Of a DNA stretch of 64,000 bases, positions 23,671 to 32,060 are shown piece after piece. The position numbers and the translations under genes were made by a program. Numbering within the stretch: position 1 is the stretch's first letter; every line of letters begins with the position of its first letter. The notes under the pieces were generated by a model. The model made no database searches, was not told the DNA's origin, and saw only the letters and a program-made list of their open reading frames with translations. Source of the DNA: an uncultured Flavobacterium sp. (lineage in GTDB: Bacteria; Bacteroidota; Bacteroidia; Flavobacteriales; Flavobacteriaceae); the NCBI RefSeq assembly GCF_946478785.1, contig NZ_CAMLDD010000028.1, positions 6,475-70,474 of the forward strand. The letters run 5' to 3'.

Positions 23671-23697
23671 CATTTACACAACTTAATATAATTTAAA

Positions 23698-24129
23698 ATG
23701 AAAATTTCGATAGGAAACGATCACGCAGGACCAGAGTATAAAAAAGCAATTGTCGCCATGCTAAAAGCAAAAGGATATGAAGTAACCAATTACGGAACAG
23801 ATTCTGAAGATTCTGTTGATTATCCTGATTTTGGTCATCCCGTTGCGAATGATGTATCTGAAGGAAAAGCTGATTTTGGAATCGTAATCTGCGGAAGCGG
23901 AAACGGAATTGCAATGACAGTTAACAAACATCCAAAAGTAAGAGCTGGTTTATGCTGGACTAAAGAAATTGCGGTTTTGATTCGTTTGCATAATGATGCA
24001 AACATTATTAGTATTCCGGCACGTTTTACATCAATTCCGCAAGCAGTAGAAATGGTTGAAACTTTTCTGAGCACAGAATTTGAAGGCGGAAGACACCAAA
24101 ACAGAGTAGATAAAATTGCTTGTCAATAA
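23698..24129 (+). CDS. rpiB: ribose 5-phosphate isomerase B
   Basis: 143 residues. GNDHAGPEYK (residues 6-15) and VICGSGNGIAMTVNKHPKVRAGLC (about 63-86), with the active-site Cys in ICGSGNG, identify the RpiB/LacAB sugar-phosphate isomerase fold. RHQNRVDKI near the end is the conserved C-terminal signature. It interconverts ribulose 5-phosphate and ribose 5-phosphate in the non-oxidative pentose phosphate pathway. The CDF transporter gene starts 6 bases after its stop. Confidence 0.95.
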   Translation: MKISIGNDHAGPEYKKAIVAMLKAKGYEVTNYGTDSEDSVDYPDFGHPVANDVSEGKADFGIVICGSGNGIAMTVNKHPKVRAGLCWTKEIAVLIRLHNDANIISIPARFTSIPQAVEMVETFLSTEFEGGRHQNRVDKIACQ

Positions 24130-24135
24130 ATAAAA

Positions 24136-25050
24136 ATGGGTCACAACCATAATCATCATCACGGACATCATCATGAAGTGACAGGTAAAAATTTATCAAT
24201 TTCAATTATTCTGAATATTGGTATTACTGTTGCACAAATTATCGGCGGATTTATTTCCGGCAGTTTATCCTTATTATCTGATGCGCTGCATAATTTTAGT
24301 GATGTTATTTCTTTGATTTTGAGTTTTGTGGCACACAAACTGGCAAAAAGAAAGCCAACCTCCTCCAGTACATTTGGTTATAAAAGAGCCGAACTTCTTG
24401 CCGCATTTATTAATGCGGCAACTTTAATTATTGTTGCCCTTTTTTTGATTTACGAAGCTATTGTCAGATTTTCAGAACCGGTTGTAATTGCTTCTAATCT
24501 GGTTATTTGGCTGTCTGTTTTAGGAATTGCCTTCAACGGATTTTCTGCAATTATTCTAAAAAAAGATGCTGATCACAATTTAAATATGAAATCGGCTTAT
24601 CTACATCTTCTTACAGATATGATGGCTTCTGTTGCTGTTTTGGCAGGCGGAATTTTAATGAAATATTTTCAGTGGTTTTGGGTAGATAGCGTTATCACTC
24701 TTGGAATTGCTCTTTATTTGATTTTGATGAGTTTTGATTTATTAAAATCATCTGTTAAAATGCTTTTGCTTTTTACTCCACAGGATTTAAATATTGAAGA
24801 AATTGCCAAAAAAATCCACACCGTTACCGGAAACCATCGTTTATATCATATTCACCTTTGGCATTTAAACGATAATGAACTTCACTTTGAAGCACATTTA
24901 GACTGTAAAGAGAATATTTCGATTGCGGAATTTAATACCATTGTTGCAGAAATTGAAGAAGTTCTATTTCATGATTTTCATATTAATCATTGTACAATTC
25001 AGCCTGATTTCGGAAAAAACTGCAGTAAGGAATTTATATTTCAGGAGTAA
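24136..25050 (+). CDS. cation diffusion facilitator (zinc/cadmium-type) exporter
   Basis: 304 residues. A His-rich N-terminus (MGHNHNHHHGHHHE) binds metal. Six membrane segments follow, with the metal-site motifs HNFSD (TM2, about residue 54) and HLLTD (TM5, about 158) in the H-x3-D form typical of Zn/Cd-selective CDF proteins. The C-terminal cytoplasmic domain (RLYHIHLWHLNDNELHFEAHL) is the dimerising ferredoxin-like fold. It exports divalent metal in exchange for protons. It is 6 bases behind rpiB, so probably co-transcribed. Confidence 0.93.
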   Translation: MGHNHNHHHGHHHEVTGKNLSISIILNIGITVAQIIGGFISGSLSLLSDALHNFSDVISLILSFVAHKLAKRKPTSSSTFGYKRAELLAAFINAATLIIVALFLIYEAIVRFSEPVVIASNLVIWLSVLGIAFNGFSAIILKKDADHNLNMKSAYLHLLTDMMASVAVLAGGILMKYFQWFWVDSVITLGIALYLILMSFDLLKSSVKMLLLFTPQDLNIEEIAKKIHTVTGNHRLYHIHLWHLNDNELHFEAHLDCKENISIAEFNTIVAEIEEVLFHDFHINHCTIQPDFGKNCSKEFIFQE

Positions 25051-25076
25051 GTTTCTTGTATTATAAAAGTTCAAAA

Positions 25077-25129
25077 AAAAAATCGGGTGCTTCGCACCAA
25101 TATAAATAAACCAGCCGGGCAGATTTTTT
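25077..25129 (+). terminator. possible terminator after the CDF gene
   Basis: AAAAAATC (25077-25084) and GATTTTTT (25122-25129) can pair, enclosing a small GGTGC-TTC-GCACC hairpin. It is unusual in shape, hence low confidence. Confidence 0.35.
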
Positions 25130-25183
25130 AATTTAGTCGTTTTTGTTTAGGTTTAAAAAGTTAATTCAATCAAAATCAGTCAT

Positions 25184-25453
25184 CTAAACTTTATCATTCA
25201 GTTTAAGATAAACTACCATAATCTGGACAAGAAAAATTCCGCAAAACTTCACAATAAAAGATGATTTACTCGTTTTATGTCTAAACAATAACATTGCTAA
25301 CAACAAACCAATGGAACCTCCCAAAAGAGCCATTGAAAAAAGAGTGTTTTCAGGAATTCTTCGTTTATTTTTAGTAGCCAAATATTTGTCATATCCTGCT
25401 ATGATAAAGACAACAAAATTTATAATTAAAAAATACAGTAATAAAACTTCCAT
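25184..25453 (-). CDS. DUF1294 family small membrane protein
   Basis: 89 residues. The pattern YLIINFVVFIIAGYDKYLA followed by RRIPENTLFSMALLGGSIGLLLAMLLFRHKTSKSSF is the DUF1294 signature: a membrane protein with the conserved D-K and RIPE...GG...HKT motifs. Function unknown. The frame opens at a TTG at 25468, but an exact -7 promoter box at 25471-25478 puts the transcript start at about that point, so the ATG at 25453 is preferred. It is divergent from tex. Confidence 0.82.
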   Translation of the reverse strand: MEVLLLYFLIINFVVFIIAGYDKYLATKNKRRIPENTLFSMALLGGSIGLLLAMLLFRHKTSKSSFIVKFCGIFLVQIMVVYLKLNDKV

Positions 25454-25470
25454 AGGCTTCAAATTCAAAA

Positions 25471-25478
25471 CAAAGATA
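25471..25478 (-). promoter_or_regulatory. -7 promoter box of the DUF1294 gene
   Basis: The minus strand reads TATCTTTG, an exact TAnnTTTG match, 17 bases before the ATG at 25453. Confidence 0.55.
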
Positions 25479-25571
25479 TTATTTTAGCGATATAATTATT
25501 TCATTTATACAAATACAACAAATGGATATAATTATCTAATTTTCAAATTGACACATTATCTCATTCATACA

Positions 25572-27695
25572 ATGACAAACATTCAATTCATTGCCAAGAC
25601 TGTCCAAACGGCAGCGATTAACATTCAAAAAACGGTACAATTATTAGAGGAAGATTGTACGATTCCGTTTATTTCCAGATACCGAAAAGATACCACAGGA
25701 AATCTGGATGAGGTTGTAATTGAACAGATTGCAAAACTTCAAAAAGAATATGAAACGATTGTAAAACGTAAAGAAGCAGTTTTAAAATCGATCGAAGAAC
25801 AAAAAGCACTTACACCCGAATTGAAGCAAAAAATCGAACAGAGTTTTGATTTACAGGAAATCGAAGATTTTTACCTTCCGTATAAAAAGAAGAAAAAAAC
25901 AAAAGCCGATGTAGCCCGAGAATTTGGCTTAGAACCTTTGGCTAAAATCATCATGTCTGAAAATGATGTTGATATTGACTTTATTTCGACTCAATATATC
26001 AATGAAAATGTGATTAATGAAGAAGCGGCCATGCAAGGCGCACGGGATATTGTGGCAGAATGGATTAACGAAAATATTTATGTTCGTAAACAATTACGAA
26101 GATTATTTCAGCGAAAAGCAACCATCGCAACCAAAGTAGTGAAAAAGAAAGCAGAGGAAGAGGGCGCACAAAAATTCAGTCAGTATTTTGATTGGGAAGA
26201 GCCTTTGACAAAAGCCCCTTCGCACCGTTTATTAGCGATGCTTCGTGCAGAAAACGAAGGTTTTGTAAAGATGAAAATTGATGTTGATCTTGATGAAGCT
26301 TACGATATTATTGATGAAATTATCATTAAAAAACAAAACAGCACAACGGCTCATTTGCAATTAGCTATTGAAGATAGTTACAAACGGTTATTGAATCCGG
26401 CTATTGGAAATGAAACTTTGCAGGAAGCCAAAGCGAAAGCCGATGCGAATTCGATTCAGGTTTTTGCGAACAATTTAGGTCAGTTATTATTGGCTCCTCC
26501 TTTGGGAGAAAAACGAATTCTGGCAATCGATCCGGGATTTAGAAGTGGTTGTAAAGTAGTTTGCCTGGATGAAAAAGGCGATTTATTGTACAATGAAACG
26601 ATTTATCCACATGCACCTCAAAACGAGGAAGCAATGGCGATGAAAAAAATCCGTTCGATGGTAAATGCGTATCAGATTGATGCAATTTCTATCGGAAACG
26701 GAACAGCTTCGAGAGAAACGGAATTCTTCATTAAAAAAATCGCATTCGACAAACCACTGCAGGTTTTTATTGTTTCAGAAGCCGGGGCTTCGGTTTATTC
26801 TGCATCAAAAATTGCCAGGGAAGAATTCCCTAATTATGATGTTACGGTTCGTGGATCGGTTTCTATCGGAAGAAGACTTTCAGATCCATTGGCCGAATTG
26901 GTAAAAATTGATCCAAAAGCCATTGGAGTAGGGCAGTACCAGCACGACGTTGACCAAACCAAACTAAAAGAAGAACTGGATGCTACTGTAATTCGCTGCG
27001 TGAACTCGGTTGGAATCAACATCAACACCGCAAGTAAACATTTACTAAGTTATGTGAGTGGAATAGGAGAGAAGCTGGCCGAAAATATCGTTCAGTATCG
27101 TTCTGAAAACGGTCCTTTTGAGGACAGAAAACAGCTGAAAAAAGTGCCTCGTCTAGGTGATAAGGCCTATCAGCAGGGAGCAGCATTTATTCGAATTTCG
27201 AATGCAAAAAATCCGCTGGATAATTCGGCAGTACATCCGGAAGCCTATCCGGTTGTAGAGAAAATGGCAAAAGATTTGAAACTTTCTGTAAACGACTTAA
27301 TTGCCAACAAAGAGAAAACAGCGCTTATTAAGGCCGAAAACTATATTACACCTGAAATAGGTTTGCTTACGCTAAAAGACATCATAAAAGAGCTTGAAAA
27401 GCCAGGATTAGACCCAAGAAAGTCAGCTAAGGTTTTCGAATTTGATGCTAACGTAAAATCCATTAAAGATTTGAGAACGGGAATGATTTTACCGGGAATT
27501 GTCAATAACATTACAAACTTTGGCTGTTTTGTTGATATCGGAATCAAGGAAAGCGGACTGGTTCATATTTCACAATTGAAAGCTGGTTTTGTGAGTGATG
27601 TAAACGAGGTTGTAAAACTGCATCAGCATGTTGATGTGAAAGTGACTGAAGTTGATGAGGATAGGAAGAGGATTCAGTTGACGATGGTTCTTTAA
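25572..27695 (+). CDS. tex: transcription accessory protein Tex
   Basis: 707 residues from the ATG at 25572 (an upstream in-frame TTG at 25548 is less likely; MTNIQFIAK is the natural N-terminus). Tex architecture is complete: the N-terminal helical region with TIPFISRYRKD, a YqgF/RNase H-like domain (ILAIDPGFRSGCKVVCLD, about residue 317), helix-hairpin-helix motifs (VGININTASKHLLSYVSGIGEKLAENIV) and a C-terminal S1 domain (MILPGIVNNITNFGCFVDIG, about 640-705). It is a nucleic-acid-binding transcription and translation factor. A shared terminator ends it against the convergent GH8 gene. Confidence 0.96.
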   Translation: MTNIQFIAKTVQTAAINIQKTVQLLEEDCTIPFISRYRKDTTGNLDEVVIEQIAKLQKEYETIVKRKEAVLKSIEEQKALTPELKQKIEQSFDLQEIEDFYLPYKKKKKTKADVAREFGLEPLAKIIMSENDVDIDFISTQYINENVINEEAAMQGARDIVAEWINENIYVRKQLRRLFQRKATIATKVVKKKAEEEGAQKFSQYFDWEEPLTKAPSHRLLAMLRAENEGFVKMKIDVDLDEAYDIIDEIIIKKQNSTTAHLQLAIEDSYKRLLNPAIGNETLQEAKAKADANSIQVFANNLGQLLLAPPLGEKRILAIDPGFRSGCKVVCLDEKGDLLYNETIYPHAPQNEEAMAMKKIRSMVNAYQIDAISIGNGTASRETEFFIKKIAFDKPLQVFIVSEAGASVYSASKIAREEFPNYDVTVRGSVSIGRRLSDPLAELVKIDPKAIGVGQYQHDVDQTKLKEELDATVIRCVNSVGININTASKHLLSYVSGIGEKLAENIVQYRSENGPFEDRKQLKKVPRLGDKAYQQGAAFIRISNAKNPLDNSAVHPEAYPVVEKMAKDLKLSVNDLIANKEKTALIKAENYITPEIGLLTLKDIIKELEKPGLDPRKSAKVFEFDANVKSIKDLRTGMILPGIVNNITNFGCFVDIGIKESGLVHISQLKAGFVSDVNEVVKLHQHVDVKVTEVDEDRKRIQLTMVL

Positions 27696-27714
27696 ATTAA
27701 CTCTCAAAATAAAA

Positions 27715-27756
27715 AAAATTCCAAATTACAATTCTTAAATTGCAATTTGGAATTTT
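27715..27756. terminator. bidirectional terminator between tex and the GH8 gene
   Basis: AAAATTCCAAATT (27715-27727) is the exact complement of AATTTGGAATTTT (27744-27756). It lies in the 69-bp gap between two convergent stop codons. Confidence 0.8.
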
Positions 27757-27764
27757 GAAGAATT

Positions 27765-29162
27765 TTACTTCAAGATTACTTTCTTGGTAACACTTTTATT
27801 TTCCTTTGTAATTTTTATAACATACAAACCAGAGGCTTGATTTACTAAATTAATTTCAGTATTTTCAGAAGTTGTTTTTTGTTCTGAAATAAGATTTCCC
27901 TGTGGAGAGAAAACAGTTACTATTGAATTCTCAGGAGCAATAACAGTAAATTTATCAGCACTAGGATTTGGATAAAGGGCAATGGTCGATTTTTCAACAT
28001 CAAAATCTTCGTTTGCTAAAGTTGCAGTTTGCGGAAGGTAGAAATTTCCTGTCAACAAAAACGAATACAATGTTTTTAGTGTCTGATTAAAATAACTGTT
28101 TGGTTCGTTGAGGTTTTTTAAATCATTATAAGAAGCATCTAAGTGCGCCTGATTTTCTCCTGCCATTGCAGCACAGGCAAATGCGCCTACAAAAGTAGCA
28201 TTATGCCATTGTCCGGTTGCAGTACCATTTTGGTTATAACCGTCTTTGATATTTGCTGAGCCACCAAGATTTACACGAACAAAATCAGATGATTTTTTGG
28301 CATAAGTTTTTGCATCTGCATTTCCGTACCATACATAATCTACTGCGATTCGCCAGGGAGTTCTGGCTGCATCGTAAGTATAAAATTTCCCTTGATTAGC
28401 ATATGATCCGGCTTGTGAAGAATAATTTCCTGAAGCTTCACACCAGTCAGAAACCAATCCGCCAACAGCGTTATTTACAGTTAAATTATTATTGATAACA
28501 GTATATGATTTTGCTGCAACCTGATTCCAGAAAGCTGCATCATTAGTAAAAACACCAAAAGCCCTGTAATACGCAGGGGAGAAGTATGACGGATTTGTTA
28601 ACTGGCTTCCGCCAAAAGCATCTCCCGGTTTTAGAACATAAGTGTTGGCTTCAACTTCATGGTTTTTAATGGCAGAAATTAATGCTTTAGCATCATTTTT
28701 ATAATTGATTGTTCCTGTACCTGACCATTGATAATCGGCAACAATCAATGCAAAAGCGGCGTCAAGTTCAGCATCAGTGGCTCCGTTTGATCCATCAGTT
28801 CCTGAACAGCCATTAATTCTCCAATTCATAACACCATTGCTGTTAACGTTATCTTTATAATACAGCCAAAGTCCGTCAAAAAGTGTTTTATCACCGGCAT
28901 AAGCACTTAAAAGCATTCCATAACCAATTCCTTCAGAAACAGTTTGCCAGGAATTGTCAAATTTTACTCTGTACCTGCCATTAGAACAGTCTTCAACAAA
29001 ATTGGCTTTCCAGATGTCATAATTGGTTTTGGCATCCTGACCATTTTGAGAGGTTGCCATTAAGCCATTATTAAAAACAATATTGGCAGGAAAAGGTTTG
29101 GTTTGTGAGTAGTTTTCTACGCATAGAAAAAAAATACTCACCATTAGGAATAGGTTTTTCAT
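27765..29162 (-). CDS. secreted glycoside hydrolase family 8 with T9SS sorting tail
   Basis: 465 residues. A signal peptide (about 1-20, ending YSQ) is followed by a GH8 (alpha/alpha)6-barrel catalytic domain. SEGIGYGMLLSAY holds the presumed acid Glu77, GATDAELDAAFALIVADYQW is the substrate-groove motif (about residues 126-145), and RTPWRIAVDYVWYGN a later signature. The C-terminal 75 residues (YPNPSADKFTV ... ASGLYVIKITKENKSVTKKVILK) are a type A T9SS sorting domain, so the enzyme is secreted by the type IX system. GH8 enzymes cleave beta-1,4 links in cellulose, xylan, chitosan or lichenan; the exact substrate is not readable here. It is monocistronic. Confidence 0.92.
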   Translation of the reverse strand: MKNLFLMVSIFFLCVENYSQTKPFPANIVFNNGLMATSQNGQDAKTNYDIWKANFVEDCSNGRYRVKFDNSWQTVSEGIGYGMLLSAYAGDKTLFDGLWLYYKDNVNSNGVMNWRINGCSGTDGSNGATDAELDAAFALIVADYQWSGTGTINYKNDAKALISAIKNHEVEANTYVLKPGDAFGGSQLTNPSYFSPAYYRAFGVFTNDAAFWNQVAAKSYTVINNNLTVNNAVGGLVSDWCEASGNYSSQAGSYANQGKFYTYDAARTPWRIAVDYVWYGNADAKTYAKKSSDFVRVNLGGSANIKDGYNQNGTATGQWHNATFVGAFACAAMAGENQAHLDASYNDLKNLNEPNSYFNQTLKTLYSFLLTGNFYLPQTATLANEDFDVEKSTIALYPNPSADKFTVIAPENSIVTVFSPQGNLISEQKTTSENTEINLVNQASGLYVIKITKENKSVTKKVILK

Positions 29163-29293
29163 ATTTATATAAATTTAGGGATGCTAAAAGTAAGATTTTT
29201 TATATGAATAAAAAAACCAAAATTGTAATTAAAAGTGGGAATTTAAGTTCTGAATGTAAGATATTATTAAAAAAAGATTATATATTGACACAA

Positions 29294-29331
29294 AAAATCC
29301 CAACTAAAAACAATAACGATTTCAGTTGGGA
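29294..29331 (-). terminator. intrinsic terminator of tatA
   Basis: TCCCAACT (29298-29305) pairs with AGTTGGGA (29324-29331). A TTTTTTG run follows on the minus strand, just downstream of the tatA stop. Confidence 0.75.
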
Positions 29332-29354
29332 CTCAAAACACTCTTTGTAGAGTT

Positions 29355-29528
29355 TTATTTAACTTCTTCTTCTTTTTTAACAGCAGATTGATCGTCTTTG
29401 GCAGCGTTTTTAAATTCTTTAATTCCGCTTCCTAGTCCTTTCATTAATTCTGGAATCTTTTTACCTCCAAAAAGTAATAAAACAACTGCCAATATAATAA
29501 GGATTTCTGTTACGCCAAATCTTCCCAT
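29355..29528 (-). CDS. tatA: Sec-independent translocase subunit TatA/TatE
   Basis: 57 residues. It starts [20 protein letters not shown], a single membrane helix, followed by the invariant [20 protein letters not shown] hinge and amphipathic helix, and a Lys/Glu tail ending EEEVK. This is a clear TatA/E protein, the pore-forming subunit that exports folded twin-arginine proteins across the inner membrane. No tatC is visible nearby. A TACATTTG promoter box lies about 46 bases upstream and a terminator follows. Confidence 0.92.
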   Translation of the reverse strand: MGRFGVTEILIILAVVLLLFGGKKIPELMKGLGSGIKEFKNAAKDDQSAVKKEEEVK

Positions 29529-29573
29529 GATAGTAAAAATTAATGCCGAAGCAATTTATATAAATTTTTGTTG

Positions 29574-29581
29574 CAAATGTA
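29574..29581 (-). promoter_or_regulatory. -7 promoter box of tatA
   Basis: The minus strand reads TACATTTG, an exact TAnnTTTG match, leaving a leader of roughly 40 bases before the tatA ATG. Confidence 0.45.
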
Positions 29582-29712
29582 TACAGAATATACGAAGAAG
29601 AATAGTTTTTGGATTAAAATATTTATTTTGAAGTGCGTTAAATATTTTGTAAAAATAATGCGTTAAATAAATTTACAAGAATTAGGTTCATAGCAATAAC
29701 TCCATTAATTGT

Positions 29713-29720
29713 TATATTTG
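29713..29720 (+). promoter_or_regulatory. -7 promoter box of the M23-like/GH3 operon
   Basis: TATATTTG, an exact TAnnTTTG match, 19 bases before the ATG at 29739. Confidence 0.5.
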
Positions 29721-29738
29721 CGAGTATAAACAACCGAA

Positions 29739-30236
29739 ATGACTAAGAAGAAACGTAATTTCAGAAAAAAATTATTCAATAAAAACCGACTGGTTATTTT
29801 GAATGAAGACACCTTTGAAGAAATTTTTTCGTTCAAACTAAACCTGATGAATGTTTTTGTTGTTTTTTCTTTAGGCGGAATATTCTTAATTCTGATTACC
29901 ACATTTATCATTGCTTTTACGCCCTTGCGGGAATTTATTCCGGGATATTCTTCTACAGAGTTAAAACGAAATGCTATGGAATTAGCAATAAAATCAGATT
30001 CATTAACAACTTCGCTAAAGAAAAATGAAGCATATATCAAGTCTATTCAAAAAGTGTTGAATGGGGAATTAGAATATGCCAAATTTAACAAAGATTCTAT
30101 TTTGGCAGAAACAGATGAAATTCCGGAAACAGATATGAAAGCTTCAAAAGAAGAATTGAAACTCAGAGAAGATGTAAAGGAAATAGAAAAAGAGACGAGT
30201 ATAAAAACTCCAAAAAATAAAAACTCCAAAAAATAA
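29739..30236 (+). CDS. M23-peptidase-like N-terminal membrane protein without peptidase domain
   Basis: 165 residues. The sequence RLVILNEDTFEEIFSFKLNLMNVFV, one membrane helix (about 46-67), then FTPLREFIPGYSSTELKRNAMELA and a short coiled coil, is the N-terminal half of a family of Bacteroidota M23 (LytM) endopeptidases as I remember them. The protein ends in a Lys-rich tail (KTPKNKNSKK) where the zinc peptidase domain would begin; no HxxxD or HxH motif is present or found in other frames downstream. It may be a natural short form or a truncation. It starts an operon with the GH3-type enzyme 10 bases later. Confidence 0.7.
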   Translation: MTKKKRNFRKKLFNKNRLVILNEDTFEEIFSFKLNLMNVFVVFSLGGIFLILITTFIIAFTPLREFIPGYSSTELKRNAMELAIKSDSLTTSLKKNEAYIKSIQKVLNGELEYAKFNKDSILAETDEIPETDMKASKEELKLREDVKEIEKETSIKTPKNKNSKK

Positions 30237-30246
30237 TGTTTACCAA

Positions 30247-31731
30247 ATGTCTATAAAATCTGTAGCTGCAAAATTATTTGCCAGTAAAATATATTATCAA
30301 ACATTAGTCTGGGCCAAAAAACCTGTCGAAACCCAAAATGAAATATTTAAGGGTTTGATCAATAGTGCAAAAAATACAACTTTTGGTGCTGATCACCGTT
30401 TTGATAAAATAAAAACAATTGAAGATTTTCAAAAAAATGTTCCCATTCGTGATTACGAAGATTTAAAAACATACATCGAAAAAGTTAAATCTGGTGAAGA
30501 AAATGTTCTTTGGAAAGGAAAACCAATTTATTTTGCCAAAACATCCGGAACCACTTCGGGAGCAAAATATATTCCGCTTACCAAAGAATCTATGCCAACG
30601 CATGTAAACGCAGCGCGTAATGCTATCCTTCATTATATACACGAAACAGGAAATGCTGATTTTGTAAATGGTAAAATGATTTTTTTACAGGGAAGCCCAA
30701 TTTTGACAGAGAAATACGGAATTAAATTTGGCAGACTTTCAGGAATTGTAGCACATTTTGTTCCGAAATATTTGCAAAAAAACCGAATGCCGTCTTGGGA
30801 AACCAATTGCATTGAAGATTGGGAAACCAAAGTAAATGCAATTGTTGACGAAACGATTAATCAGGATATGTCTGTAATTTCCGGAATTCCGTCGTGGGTA
30901 CAAATGTATTTTGAGCGGTTACAGGAAAAAAGCGGAGGAAAGAAAATCAGCGAAATATTTAAAAACTTCAATTTGTTTATTTATGGCGGCGTAAATTACG
31001 AACCGTATCGTGCTAAGTTTGAAAACATGATAGGCAAAAAAATCGACAGTATCGAATTGTTTCCGGCTTCTGAAGGTTTTTTTGCCTATCAGGATTCCCA
31101 AAAAGAAAAAGGAATGTTGTTGTTATTAAATTCAGGAATTTTTTATGAATTTATAAAAGCCGATGAATTTTTTACCGAAGATCCAAAATGCTTAACCATT
31201 GGCGAAGTCGAAACAGGAGTAAATTATGTATTGATTGTTTCTACAAACGCTGGGCTATGGCGCTATAATATTGGCGATACTGTTCAGTTTACTTCATTAT
31301 TCCCACACCGTGTTATAGTTTCGGGCCGAATCAAACATTATATTTCTGCTTTTGGAGAACATGTTATTGCAAACGAAGTCGAAAATGCCATGAAAGAAGC
31401 GACTGCAGGAACCAAAATTGTAATCAACGAATTTACAGTAGCACCACAAATAAATCCATCAAGCGGATTGCCTTATCACGAATGGTTTATCGAATTTGAA
31501 AATGAACCTGAAAACGTCGAAGCTTTTGCAGAAGCAATTGATGATTCGATGCGAAAGCAAAATATTTATTATGACGATTTAATAACCGGAAATGTGCTGC
31601 GGAAAGTGGTTGTGACCAAAGTTTCTAAAAACGGATTTCAGGAATATATGAAATCGCAGGGAAAGTTAGGCGGTCAGAATAAAATTCCGAGATTGTCGAA
31701 TGACAGAAAGATTGCGGATAATTTGAGATAA
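30247..31731 (+). CDS. GH3-type auxin-responsive promoter family (acyl-adenylate enzyme)
   Basis: 494 residues, full length for the family. The adenylate-forming P-loop is visible as FAKTSGTTSGAKYIPLT (about 98-114), with FYEFIKADEF, GEVETGVNYVLIVSTNAGLWRYNIGDTVQF (about 315-345) and the hinge ISAFGEHVIANEVENAM. Bacterial GH3 proteins resemble plant enzymes that join acyl acids to amino acids; the substrate in bacteria is unknown. It is 10 bases downstream of the M23-like gene, so probably co-transcribed with it. Confidence 0.93.
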   Translation: MSIKSVAAKLFASKIYYQTLVWAKKPVETQNEIFKGLINSAKNTTFGADHRFDKIKTIEDFQKNVPIRDYEDLKTYIEKVKSGEENVLWKGKPIYFAKTSGTTSGAKYIPLTKESMPTHVNAARNAILHYIHETGNADFVNGKMIFLQGSPILTEKYGIKFGRLSGIVAHFVPKYLQKNRMPSWETNCIEDWETKVNAIVDETINQDMSVISGIPSWVQMYFERLQEKSGGKKISEIFKNFNLFIYGGVNYEPYRAKFENMIGKKIDSIELFPASEGFFAYQDSQKEKGMLLLLNSGIFYEFIKADEFFTEDPKCLTIGEVETGVNYVLIVSTNAGLWRYNIGDTVQFTSLFPHRVIVSGRIKHYISAFGEHVIANEVENAMKEATAGTKIVINEFTVAPQINPSSGLPYHEWFIEFENEPENVEAFAEAIDDSMRKQNIYYDDLITGNVLRKVVVTKVSKNGFQEYMKSQGKLGGQNKIPRLSNDRKIADNLR

Positions 31732-31767
31732 AACAATCTTTTTCAACAATTTAAAAAAATATAATTT

Positions 31768-31798
31768 TTGGAAGACATACCAATAATTGGTATATTTG
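31768..31798 (+). promoter_or_regulatory. parDE promoter with overlapping operator palindrome
   Basis: TTG (31768-31770), 20-base spacer, TATATTTG (31791-31798): a full Bacteroidota promoter. A perfect palindrome ATACCAAT-A-ATTGGTAT (31777-31793) overlaps the -7 box, positioned for repression by the ParD ribbon-helix-helix antitoxin. Confidence 0.65.
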
Positions 31799-31814
31799 AT
31801 TAAACTTTAAAATT

Positions 31815-32060
31815 ATGGCAAAGAATACATCAATATTATTGGGAGATTATTTCGATAATTTTATAAATTCTCAATTAAAAACTGGCCGATTTTCATCGGC
31901 AAGTGAGGTAGTTCGCGCTGCTTTGCGAATGTTTGAACAAGAAGAAACAAAGAAAGAAGAAATAATCAAAGAATTAAAAAAAGGAGAAAAATCTGGATTT
32001 GTTAAAGATTTTAATCGTGATTCTTTTATGAATAGTCTTCACGAAAAACACTCTAAATAA
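31815..32060 (+). CDS. parD: ParD-type antitoxin (ribbon-helix-helix)
   Basis: 81 residues. It begins MAKNTSILLGDYFDNFINSQLKTGRFSSASEVVRAALRMFE, the CopG/ParD ribbon-helix-helix DNA-binding fold, with the hallmark GRFSSASEVVRAALR. The C-terminal charged part binds and neutralises the toxin. It probably represses its own promoter through the palindrome at 31777-31793. Its stop overlaps the toxin start by one base (TAATG). Confidence 0.9.
   Translation: MAKNTSILLGDYFDNFINSQLKTGRFSSASEVVRAALRMFEQEETKKEEIIKELKKGEKSGFVKDFNRDSFMNSLHEKHSK

Larger units (their letters stand above)
22841..23697. other. 857-bp AT-rich gene-free region, replication-origin candidate
   Basis: No reading frame, RNA gene or repeat explains this stretch. 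It is very AT-rich and contains one near-exact DnaA box (TTATCAACA at 23030-23038) plus weaker relatives: TTGTCAACA (22893-22901), TATTGATAA (23170-23178), TTATTAACA (23283-23291) and AGTTGATAA (23500-23508). It lies at the point where the predominant coding strand changes from minus (left) to plus (right), about 16 kb from a parS cluster. Origin function is inferred; the dnaA gene is not in the window. Confidence 0.45.
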
